A stretch of DNA of 6,677 nucleotides from Gammaproteobacteria bacterium (lineage in GTDB: Bacteria; Pseudomonadota; Gammaproteobacteria; Magnimaribacterales; TMED112): NCBI GenBank assembly GCA_002684055.1, contig NYUL01000024.1, positions 1-6,677 on the forward strand. The letters run 5' to 3'. This document shows, one piece after another, positions 1-6,264 of the stretch. Under the pieces are notes generated by a model. The model worked only from the letters and a program-made list of their open reading frames with translations, was not told the DNA's origin and ran no database searches. Position numbers and translations under genes: made by a program. The number at the start of each line of letters is the position of its first letter. The stretch's first letter is position 1.

Positions 1-743
1 GCATTAACTTGGTGAATGTCATCGTTTAAAAGTGTCTTTGCATACGAGCCATCGTCGTAACGCGCTAGGTAATGAGCAAGGCAACGAAGTTCAATACCTG
101 AAAGGTCAGCACCAGTAATAACGAAACCGGGGCTCGCGATAAATAGTTTTCGATACTTTGGATCACTCGGAACCTGGCCGAGATTAGGTTTTCTATGTGC
201 ACATCTAAATGTGTTAGTAGCAGTTGAACAGTGGTGGTGAATACGACTAGATGTCGTACATAGCTTCAGCCAAGCGTTCACGCCGTGCGACATCATTCCA
301 AGAGTCTTCTTGATCGTCAGTGCCCGCGCAAACTCCGCAGCTATCGGAATAGACAGGGACGCAAGAACAACCTCGTCGATTACGGGTTTCTGTGTTTTCG
401 TAGACAGTTTCTCCGGTATCCAGTCGTAGTGTTCTTTTAATGTCCATGCTATGTGATCTCTTGAGGTGATATTCAGTGAGGTGATTCTTGTGAATTTGCA
501 CCCTTTAATGTAGCCTCGTGAGCTATCATTTCTGCTTGGAGTGAAAGTACTTGTTGGTACGTAAGGGTGCCGCTGTTGAAGTACTCTACTAAGTTGTCGA
601 AGTTCTTCTTCGAGAGAAGATGCAAGTTCCCATGCAGCTGCTTCATCAAATTGCCATCCATGTTCCTCTTGTATTTGTAGAATTTGTGCAGCCTGGTGCT
701 CCATTTCTATGAACGGAGGAATTTTGTCTCGAAGTGATTCCAT
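1..743 (-). CDS. T7-type family A DNA polymerase, polymerase portion (partial, 3' end outside window)
   Basis: Template-directed DNA synthesis by the phage replisome. The minus-strand frame is open from 809 to the window edge. Its translation follows T7 gp5 from just after the exonuclease domain: IEMEHQAAQILQIQEEHGW (T7 LEHRAAWLLAKQERNG), NITSRDHIAWTL (T7 NPSSRDHIQKKL), LTIKKTLGMMSHGVNAWLKL, then TFRCAHRKPNLGQVP (T7 TGRATHAFPNLAQIP). Palm motif A is GADLSGIELRCLAHYLARYD; its metal-binding Asp codon is at 107-105. Motifs B and C lie beyond base 1. The upstream exonuclease frame stops at 709-707, so this part is in the -1 frame relative to it. The start is unsettled: ATG at 743 overlaps the exonuclease gene by 37 nt and keeps the IPPFIE linker, ATG at 704 lies 2 nt after its stop, and a -1 ribosomal shift would need no start. 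None has a good Shine-Dalgarno. The segment matching the T7 thioredoxin-binding insertion is only about 30-40 residues. The identity is certain; the gene model is not. Confidence 0.9.
   Translation of the reverse strand, partial: MESLRDKIPPFIEMEHQAAQILQIQEEHGWQFDEAAAWELASSLEEELRQLSRVLQQRHPYVPTSTFTPSRNDSSRGYIKGCKFTRITSLNITSRDHIAWTLKEHYDWIPEKLSTKTQKPVIDEVVLASLSIPIAAEFARALTIKKTLGMMSHGVNAWLKLCTTSSRIHHHCSTATNTFRCAHRKPNLGQVPSDPKYRKLFIASPGFVITGADLSGIELRCLAHYLARYDDGSYAKTLLNDDIHQVN
699..725 (-). promoter_or_regulatory. Frame-change junction between exonuclease and polymerase, with small hairpin
   Basis: In the exonuclease frame the codons run ACA AAA TTC CTC CGT TCA TAG. Family alignment requires leaving this frame near AAA (724-722) and continuing as AAA ATT CCT CCG TTC ATA GAA ATG GAG. 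A Lys-tRNA on AAA can re-pair perfectly one base back because the run is four A. Directly after it, CTCCGTT (718-712) can pair with AATGGAG (705-699) through seven pairs including one G-U, leaving a 6-nt loop. The exonuclease TAG is in that loop and the ATG at 704-702 is in the 3' arm. The hairpin begins with no spacer after A-AAA-TTC, closer than usual for frameshift stimulators, and the A-site half of the heptamer is imperfect. This supports a junction but does not prove recoding. Confidence 0.35.
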
Positions 744-1258
744 AGTTTGGTGGTTACTATGATGTCTTGTTGGCAGTAATCTTCCATTTCCTGACTCCAT
801 TGTTTCCAGTCAGTGTCTTTACCAAAGCTCCCTTTGTAAACACCTAACCTGTAACCGTAGGACTCAAGACTGTGACGCCCCCAAAGATTAATAGGCATCA
901 ACTTCCAACGTCTGTTTTTGTCGATGTCCAGAATGTTTGGGTGATACAACCTGCTGCAAAGCAGAGTATCGACCACGTATTTAGAAGTGAACCAGGGATA
1001 AATCCTTTTGATAATTGGTATATCAAAATGAATAACATTGTGGCCGATGATAGAGTCAGCATCGGCGAGCATCTCAATGCCCCTGACAATTGGTTCTTGA
1101 TTACCCTGGTCATTAAACGTGTAAGACTTGTCAGCATCTAAGTCATGAATACATAAGCAATGGATCTTGGTGAAGTCTTGTAGGAGACCGTCAGTTTCTA
1201 GATCGAAGATTAAGTTCACTACCTGCCCATTGGTAAGTTTTATCGACAAACTGTGCAC
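707..1258 (-). CDS. T7-type DNA polymerase 3'-5' exonuclease (proofreading) portion, separate reading frame
   Basis: DnaQ-like 3'-5' exonuclease equivalent to the N-terminal domain of T7 gp5. It removes misincorporated nucleotides during phage replication. All acidic catalytic motifs are visible in the 183 residues: Exo I FDLETDG (D19, E21), Exo II GHNVIHFD (D79), and Exo III around YCQQD (Y161, D165). The ORF ends at NHFETKFLRS, exactly where T7 gp5 would run on into the polymerase portion, which continues in the -1 frame. The start given is GTG, 11 nt after the primase-helicase stop. A second GTG at 1219-1217 would begin right at VNLIFDLETDG and is nearer the usual N terminus of the family. 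Neither has a convincing Shine-Dalgarno. As a free protein it would be an intact exonuclease domain acting in trans with the polymerase; it could instead be the first part of one recoded or mis-assembled enzyme. Confidence 0.9.
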   Translation of the reverse strand: MHSLSIKLTNGQVVNLIFDLETDGLLQDFTKIHCLCIHDLDADKSYTFNDQGNQEPIVRGIEMLADADSIIGHNVIHFDIPIIKRIYPWFTSKYVVDTLLCSRLYHPNILDIDKNRRWKLMPINLWGRHSLESYGYRLGVYKGSFGKDTDWKQWSQEMEDYCQQDIIVTTKLWNHFETKFLRS

Positions 1259-1269
1259 GTTTGATAGCG

Positions 1270-2853
1270 TCAGAAGTCGGGGGATTCGGTTTCTTTAGAG
1301 AAGTAATCTGATGCGTTTGTTTCATAGAATTTACATTTGTTCAGGTCATATTCGAGCGTTCCAACTGTGCCAGTCTCCCCTGAATAACGATTTTTAAGGA
1401 CTCGCAGAGTCGTAGCATTTCCAGCAGAGTCGCTCTGTTGATTTCGTTCAAGGGCGATGACCATATCTGAGAGTTGAGCAATCGCTGCGCTTCCACGCAA
1501 TTGTCCAATGTTGACTTTGGCTCCTTCTTCATGGTTTTGATCTGTTTGTGTTCGTCTTAAATGTGATACAAGGAACATCGCTACTTGTGTTCTTTCGACC
1601 AGTGACCGTAGCCGGGTCATTGTTTTGTCAATCATCCGGCGTTCATCGCCGTCTAAACCTGATATAAGGATGGAAAGATGATCAACAAAGATCACTCTGC
1701 AATCAAGACCAGTTGCTAGATATTCAACCCTGTTGTAAATAACATCAGGATCTACACTACCAAAGCCGTCATAGAGAAATAAATTCCAGCGGCCAATAGA
1801 ATCGTCAAAAGCTTTTGCAAGTTCTTTTCTATCGTGTGTGCCAATGTGAAATGCTTTCTCTTGATCAACAGACATCAGTCCAAGAGTTGTTTGTCTGACA
1901 CTTTCTTCAAGTCCCAAGTAACCGCACCGCTCTCCTTTGTTGAGAAGGTGAGCACACAATTGACGACAGAAGGATGACTTTCCGATCCCAGTGCCTGCAA
2001 CAACCGTAGTAAGGGTTCCCAGTTTGATCCCGTGAGTTTTGTCTTGCAATCCTTTGAATGGGTATTCGTGGAGACAATTTTCGGTGTGATTGGTGACACT
2101 TTCATAGAGAGTTTTTGCATCAACGATGCCATCAGGTTGATAAGGATTTGCTTTGTATATCGCTTGTCTTACTGACTCAAAGTCATTATCTTGCAACGCC
2201 TCTGAGGCATCTTTGTAGGTCGGAAGATGAGCTACAAATGTTTTACCTGGTGGAAGCACTGATGCAGCATCTTGTAAGGCTTGCTGACCAGCATCGTCGT
2301 TATCAAAAAATAAGACGATCTTTTCGTAGCCTTGTAGAAACTCTAGGTTTCGCTGGATGGATCGTTTAGCGGCGGCCGCTCCACTAGGTAGTGAGACGAT
2401 GGGCCATTTTGGCATCGCCTCCGAACCAGACGCTGCGTCGAGTTCACCCTCGAAAATGACAATTGTTTTCCCGTGACTGGGATATAGGTTTTGTCCAAAG
2501 AATCGGCCATCGGTTGCACCTTCATAACGGAATTGTTTGTCTTTTGTTTTGGTTTTTACACCTATGACCCGACCACCTTCATCAAAGTAATGAAAGCGCA
2601 GGCTCTCACCATCCAAATAGATCTTGTACAATTCACATATTTGTTGTGAGATGTTCCTCTTTGGAAGTGATGTTGCGACACCTTGTAGCTGTACGTTTGT
2701 AAAGCTGGTCATTGGCTCATCATCAGACGATCGGGTGTGGTGGTTACAAGCAAAGCAATGTGTATGACCATCTGAATACAATGAGTTCGCATCAGATGAT
2801 CCACAATGTTCACAAGGTAGGTGTCTTACAAACTCACTTTCTATGTCAGCCAT
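1270..2853 (-). CDS. T7 gp4-type primase-helicase
   Basis: Bifunctional replisome motor: it makes RNA primers on the lagging strand and unwinds DNA as a hexamer. The 527 residues carry the full T7 gp4 series (T7 566 residues). The zinc-binding domain is PCEHCGSSDANSLYSDGHTH, with C14, C17, C33 and C36. The TOPRIM primase core has EGE 135-137 and DND 184-186. The RecA-like helicase has Walker A GTGIGKS 287-293 (K292), LEES near 315-318, Walker B VIFVDHLSIL (D391), H431 as the likely nucleotide sensor, LRGSAAIAQLSD, and R489 in LKNRYSGETG as the likely arginine finger. The acidic tail ends KETESPDF with a terminal Phe, as in T7, where that residue contacts DNA polymerase. The ATG overlaps the endonuclease stop by 13 nt and has no Shine-Dalgarno, so translation probably depends on ribosomes finishing the upstream gene. 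Met48, after the zinc domain, could start a 4B-like short form, but no ribosome site precedes it. Confidence 0.97.
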   Translation of the reverse strand: MADIESEFVRHLPCEHCGSSDANSLYSDGHTHCFACNHHTRSSDDEPMTSFTNVQLQGVATSLPKRNISQQICELYKIYLDGESLRFHYFDEGGRVIGVKTKTKDKQFRYEGATDGRFFGQNLYPSHGKTIVIFEGELDAASGSEAMPKWPIVSLPSGAAAAKRSIQRNLEFLQGYEKIVLFFDNDDAGQQALQDAASVLPPGKTFVAHLPTYKDASEALQDNDFESVRQAIYKANPYQPDGIVDAKTLYESVTNHTENCLHEYPFKGLQDKTHGIKLGTLTTVVAGTGIGKSSFCRQLCAHLLNKGERCGYLGLEESVRQTTLGLMSVDQEKAFHIGTHDRKELAKAFDDSIGRWNLFLYDGFGSVDPDVIYNRVEYLATGLDCRVIFVDHLSILISGLDGDERRMIDKTMTRLRSLVERTQVAMFLVSHLRRTQTDQNHEEGAKVNIGQLRGSAAIAQLSDMVIALERNQQSDSAGNATTLRVLKNRYSGETGTVGTLEYDLNKCKFYETNASDYFSKETESPDF

Positions 2854-3194
2854 TCAACAGGGATGTCATAGTAAGAACAGTATTGAATCTTGTGTTTTTC
2901 ACACCATGAGGCATACGTAGATTTAGAACCTTTGTATAACTTTTGGTATGGCTTTTGAAACACCATGCGAATGTCTAGATCAGGGTTGTCTTTAATCACA
3001 GCAAGCATCTTGCGGCGATCTTTTGAACTGAAATAACCTTTGGCTTCGAGGTAGATGCCATTGGCTAGTACAAAGTCGGGTGAATACTGACATTGCAATG
3101 TGTAAGGAACGCGGGTTGACTCGTATTCATAAATGACGCCAATTGTGTCTAATGTCTCAGCAACTCGCTCCTCCAGGCCGGAGCGGTATCCCAT
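2841..3194 (-). CDS. T7 gp3-type endonuclease I (Holliday junction resolvase)
   Basis: Junction-resolving nuclease of the T7 endonuclease I family. In T7 it debranches replicating DNA and degrades host DNA to supply nucleotides. The 117 residues match T7 gp3: MGYRSGLEERVAETL (T7 FRSGLEDKVSKQL), YSPDFVLANGIYLEAKG (T7 YTPDFLLPNGIFVETKG), DLDIRMVFQKPYQKLYKGS, and an IPVEWLT ending (T7 IPAEWIK). Catalytic residues map to E8, D40, E50 and K52 (T7 E20, D55, E65, K67). It is shorter than the 149-residue T7 protein, lacking the first dozen residues and the basic C-terminal extension. The start is well supported: the ATG overlaps the SSB stop as TGATG, and AGAGGA lies 6 nt upstream, the best ribosome site at any conserved gene here. 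The short N terminus may alter dimer strand swapping, but the active site is complete. Confidence 0.95.
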   Translation of the reverse strand: MGYRSGLEERVAETLDTIGVIYEYESTRVPYTLQCQYSPDFVLANGIYLEAKGYFSSKDRRKMLAVIKDNPDLDIRMVFQKPYQKLYKGSKSTYASWCEKHKIQYCSYYDIPVEWLT

Positions 3195-3763
3195 CAGAAA
3201 TCCTCTGCCCCATCACTAGGCTCATTTGATTCAACGTATTTAACGTTTGGATCATCGACACTGAAACCTTCAGTTGCACCAAACAATGCCGCTGCAGATT
3301 CTTCATCCAGGTTTCCTGCATCTGACAATCCACCAGCTGCAACACTGATGATTTGAATTGCTTTAATCCTCAACGCCGTGCCTACACTGTCTGGCAAAGC
3401 ATATGGTTTCTGTTGGAATGCAATCTTGCATGTAGACCCACTGTAAAGAGGAAGATTGCCTGTGATCGGTGCGCCCTTTGAGTCAACAATTGGAACCTTT
3501 ACATCTGGATTCCAACTGAATTTTACTTTGAACTTACCTTCAGCAACCTCTTCCCATGGCTCTAGGCGGACGTTGACACGCTTTGTTTTAGCCTTACTCT
3601 TAGCCCAATTAAGCATTTCAGGTCGTTCATCAGTAAGTGCATCGATGTGCTCACCATCCATGACAATCTGCATTGAATGCTTATTGAACTTGTTAGGCTC
3701 AAAGATTGATTGATAGCCATCAAGGATGACTGGATTGGTCGTAACGTAAGTGTTGTTAGCCAT
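3194..3763 (-). CDS. T7 gp2.5-type single-stranded DNA-binding protein
   Basis: OB-fold protein that coats single-stranded DNA, protects it and helps coordinate leading and lagging strand synthesis. It has 189 residues (T7 gp2.5 has 232). Recognisable family features are the N-terminal strand region (NPVILDGYQSIFEPNKFNKH), the basic segment KSKAKTKRVNVRLEPW near 55-70, and LYSGSTCKIAFQQKPYAL near 107-123 leading into the ALRIKAIQIISV strand at 130-141. From about 150 onward the protein turns acidic and ends EPSDGAEDF. A flexible acidic tail ending in Phe is the T7 gp2.5 hallmark; in T7 it competes with DNA and binds DNA polymerase. The ATG lies one base after the RNA polymerase stop with no Shine-Dalgarno, so ribosomes probably reinitiate from the upstream gene. 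The assignment rests on remembered family sequence plus the conserved 2.5-3-4-5 order. Confidence 0.85.
   Translation of the reverse strand: MANNTYVTTNPVILDGYQSIFEPNKFNKHSMQIVMDGEHIDALTDERPEMLNWAKSKAKTKRVNVRLEPWEEVAEGKFKVKFSWNPDVKVPIVDSKGAPITGNLPLYSGSTCKIAFQQKPYALPDSVGTALRIKAIQIISVAAGGLSDAGNLDEESAAALFGATEGFSVDDPNVKYVESNEPSDGAEDF
3201..3206 (-). promoter_or_regulatory. Ribosome binding site of endonuclease I
   Basis: AGAGGA on the minus strand, 6 nt before the endonuclease ATG and inside the last codons of the SSB gene. Together with the TGATG stop-start overlap it fixes the endonuclease start and suggests translational coupling to SSB. Most other starts in the window lack such a site. Confidence 0.7.
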
Positions 3764-3764
3764 A

Positions 3765-6110
3765 TTAACAAAAGAAATAAGTGGAGTTTGTAACTGTTTT
3801 TGGATCTAAATCACCAATTATTGGTGGTTCTGTCTCAGCCCCAATTTGCTTGGCGAATTCCGTTAGGAAATCATTTTCAGCGAACAGGTGTCTGTAAGTT
3901 TCACGAATCATCGTGTTGAGACTGGACATATCTGTTGCACGACATAACACTGAATCGTGTATGAGTGCAATTGGTGCATCGAATTTTAGAGCTGTTAAAT
4001 GTAAAAGTGACGCATCGAGGCTGTGGATAAGATTAGGGCTTGTTGCATTTTTGTGGTGTCTTATGTCAGGTTCATCACCTTCTTCACCAACTTCAATTTC
4101 AACACGTTTGCCATACAGTTTAGTTTTAACAGTTTTAGTTGTGTACTTGTTTAGTTTTTGTTTAACTATAAAACCTGATGGTGTTACCCATTCAAGTTCT
4201 TTTACACCACGCTTGAATGCATTACTAACTTCCTTTTCGATCCATGCCATTACTGCCATTGGACCAGGAACTTTTTCATACATTGCATCTCTAACAGCGT
4301 TCACAACCTCAGTTAGAACTTTCGGTTCTATCTCAATGCCGTGTTCCCTTAACGCTTCTCTTATGTAAACTCTATTGCTATGTGGTTTTGAATTGTACGG
4401 CAGTGTCATGACACATCTTTTTACTGCTTTTCTGTTCCATACATGATGTAATTCAATTGGAATGTGTGGCTTAGATGTCTCTGCAATGACAGCATATGCG
4501 TCTTGAACTGTGTCTGATGGTGTTACGTTGACAAGTTTTGCGGCACTTTCATCTCTGGCGAGGCCCGCTAATACTTGAATCCCACTGCAACTTGCATCTA
4601 CCGCAACTAAACCATGTGTGAATTGTCTTGTGCATTCAATAACACAAGCATTGTATTCCTCACATGCTGATAAGAATTGGAATGGCTCATCAGCTACTTC
4701 CCAATCAGACATACGTCCAATCGGATCAGTTGCAATAGCATGAATTAAAGACTCATTATCCTTTGCCCATTGATTCCTTTCTTGCATTGTACATTTATCA
4801 AGTCCGTTCCCATAGCATGTTGCTACTTGAAACGCCAACCATTCTTCTGCTTCTGGAGTGACAAAACTGCCCTCATAAAACTGAAGAAGTGATTTACCAA
4901 AGTCGTCAGCTTGTGGTGATAGAAAAGTTGCTATTGGATAGCATCTACCTCGATAGTCAAAACTATATGCATGGTAAAACTTCTCTTCATCACGAAACAT
5001 CTTTAGTGTTTCAAGTGTGATGCGTGTTCTTACTGTTTTCTTTAGGTAAGTTCTATGCTCATTCTCAATTTCAGCTCTTGTACGACAATAGTTTTTTCTT
5101 GATTCAGCATTGGTGGCAATGTCTGCGGGTTTGGATACAACTGGAGCAGGTTTTATCGGTTTGAATTTACCGATTTCAATTCCTTGTTCCCATAACGTGT
5201 CGGATACATCAGCTACAAACTGGTTGATCTTGAACGAGGTCTGTTGAATCTTGTTTAGAAATTCCACAGGTGTTTGTCCCCGTCTTGTTCCGCCCTTGCT
5301 ATCTCTCCTTATAAAATCACAGTTTTTTACAAGCCTGTTGGTGTAGTACCCACCATCCTGACCATCTATTGACCAGTTGTTTGGTTCGGAAACCATTGGC
5401 AATTTGAGCGGACAGAATAGCTCTGCCAATTCAAATATCTTTTCTTGGTATTTATAGAATGTCTCTGATGGATCAAAAATGTTATGTCCTTTGTGTAAAT
5501 GTTTGATTTTAAACCAATTAGTGATTTGACAAATGGCATCTACATACCATTGACCTATCTTAATTTTTGTTGTTTTAGGCCACGCTTTCCACGGTTCAAC
5601 ATCATCGACACGGTTCCACAGTGTACGTGTTGTAACGGTTTTTTGATGCGTTCCCATTGCATCATGCCAATATTTGTCCACAATTGATTTCAACAACATC
5701 GGATAAGTTTTTTCGTAAAATCTCATCTGACATTCACATTCAATTGCTTGCCCAATGCATTGAGATACGTTGACAACAGTATTTTCATTCTTCTTTCTTG
5801 AGAATACTTTGTCTATAAACACTTTCAGTGCAATAAGACAAGCTTCTTCTTTTTCAATGCATTCCAGAAATGTTTTAATTTCTGCATACATTGGGCCATT
5901 GTTTCTTGTTTTTATACGATGTTCAGTTTGTTCAAGATGTTCCACCAAAGCAGGCAGAAGATCACTAACAATAGAATTACCGTAAATACTGGCGCTTGCA
6001 TAAGCTTGTTCTTCAAGTTTACGAGTTTGTTTGTGCAGTTTGTGCACTCCTAATTCTACTTGTTTTGTTTCAAGTTGTACCTGGCGCTCAATTTCTGCTG
6101 GTGTAGGCAT
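3765..6110 (-). CDS. Single-subunit T7-type DNA-dependent RNA polymerase
   Basis: Phage-encoded RNA polymerase that transcribes the middle and late phage genes from phage-specific promoters. The 781 residues compare with 883 in T7. Catalytic motifs are intact. Motif A is VDASCSGIQVLAGLARDE with metal-binding D505 (T7 D537). Motif B is RKAVKRCVMTLPYNSK with R560, K564 and Y572 (T7 R627, K631, Y639). Motif C is ALIHDSV with D719 (T7 D812). The C terminus is TYFFC, fitting the aromatic end that reaches the active site (FAFA in T7). Against T7 TLAYGSK, motif B reads TLPYNSK, so the two neighbours of Tyr572 differ. The promoter specificity hairpin falls at about 653-690 and has little resemblance to T7's, so a different promoter sequence is expected. 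The ATG has no Shine-Dalgarno and overlaps the preceding small ORF by 23 nt. The SSB gene starts one base after its stop. Confidence 0.97.
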   Translation of the reverse strand: MPTPAEIERQVQLETKQVELGVHKLHKQTRKLEEQAYASASIYGNSIVSDLLPALVEHLEQTEHRIKTRNNGPMYAEIKTFLECIEKEEACLIALKVFIDKVFSRKKNENTVVNVSQCIGQAIECECQMRFYEKTYPMLLKSIVDKYWHDAMGTHQKTVTTRTLWNRVDDVEPWKAWPKTTKIKIGQWYVDAICQITNWFKIKHLHKGHNIFDPSETFYKYQEKIFELAELFCPLKLPMVSEPNNWSIDGQDGGYYTNRLVKNCDFIRRDSKGGTRRGQTPVEFLNKIQQTSFKINQFVADVSDTLWEQGIEIGKFKPIKPAPVVSKPADIATNAESRKNYCRTRAEIENEHRTYLKKTVRTRITLETLKMFRDEEKFYHAYSFDYRGRCYPIATFLSPQADDFGKSLLQFYEGSFVTPEAEEWLAFQVATCYGNGLDKCTMQERNQWAKDNESLIHAIATDPIGRMSDWEVADEPFQFLSACEEYNACVIECTRQFTHGLVAVDASCSGIQVLAGLARDESAAKLVNVTPSDTVQDAYAVIAETSKPHIPIELHHVWNRKAVKRCVMTLPYNSKPHSNRVYIREALREHGIEIEPKVLTEVVNAVRDAMYEKVPGPMAVMAWIEKEVSNAFKRGVKELEWVTPSGFIVKQKLNKYTTKTVKTKLYGKRVEIEVGEEGDEPDIRHHKNATSPNLIHSLDASLLHLTALKFDAPIALIHDSVLCRATDMSSLNTMIRETYRHLFAENDFLTEFAKQIGAETEPPIIGDLDPKTVTNSTYFFC

Positions 6111-6246
6111 TAGAGTTAAGGATAAGGTTGTACTCGTCGCTGACCTGACTCACTAACAATTCAACTAATTCATGTTCATGTGGATGACCCACACAAGCAT
6201 GTAAAGCTAACTCGAAATATTCGAGTACATCTTGTTCAGTTTTCAT
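6088..6246 (-). CDS. Small acidic hypothetical protein upstream of RNA polymerase
   Basis: A 52-codon ORF beginning MKTEQDVLEYFELALHACVG and ending NSNAYTSRN. It is acidic, His-rich in the middle (HPHEHE) and predicted by eye to be mostly helical; I see no known motif. It starts 18 nt after the stop of the preceding small ORF and its last 23 nt overlap the start of the RNA polymerase gene in another frame, which suggests coupled translation. There is no Shine-Dalgarno before the ATG. Its codons include a 17-bp near-palindrome. The colinear position, residue composition and overlap make it plausible, but I cannot assign a function. Confidence 0.5.
   Translation of the reverse strand: MKTEQDVLEYFELALHACVGHPHEHELVELLVSQVSDEYNLILNSNAYTSRN
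6210..6226. repeat. Short inverted repeat (7-bp arms, 3-nt centre)
   Basis: ACTCGAA-ATA-TTCGAGT: perfect 7-bp arms around a 3-nt centre, about 100 bp before the RNA polymerase start and inside the 52-codon ORF, where it encodes VLEYFE. It could be a protein-binding dyad or a small RNA hairpin. It has no following T run, so it is not an intrinsic terminator. Chance is a reasonable explanation. Confidence 0.3.
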
Positions 6247-6264
6247 TACAGGTAAAAAGAGTAA

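Noticed and set aside
238..256. AATACGACT on the plus strand, matching nine bases of the T7 promoter
   Set aside because: It lies on the antisense strand inside polymerase codons, and the following bases do not match the initiation half (CACTATAGG). Taken as chance.
247..501. 84-codon Cys-rich minus-strand ORF (GCSCVP, CGVC)
   Set aside because: The Cys pairs suggest a zinc protein, but the adjacent frame encodes the conserved SRDHI to WLKL part of the polymerase. It is treated as a shadow.
473..661. 62-codon minus-strand ORF in the same frame as the exonuclease, after its stop
   Set aside because: It reads plausibly as a protein, but the overlapping -1 frame matches T7 DNA polymerase thumb sequence across its whole length, so this is a shadow frame.
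2710..2712. Internal ATG at Met48 of primase-helicase as a gp4B-like helicase-only start
   Set aside because: The position after the zinc domain is suggestive, but no Shine-Dalgarno precedes it. It is recorded only as a possibility in the gene entry.
3913..4368. 151-codon plus-strand ORF with hydrophobic stretches
   Set aside because: It is fully antisense to conserved RNA polymerase motifs B and C and opposite in direction to every other gene. It is a shadow of the polymerase codons.
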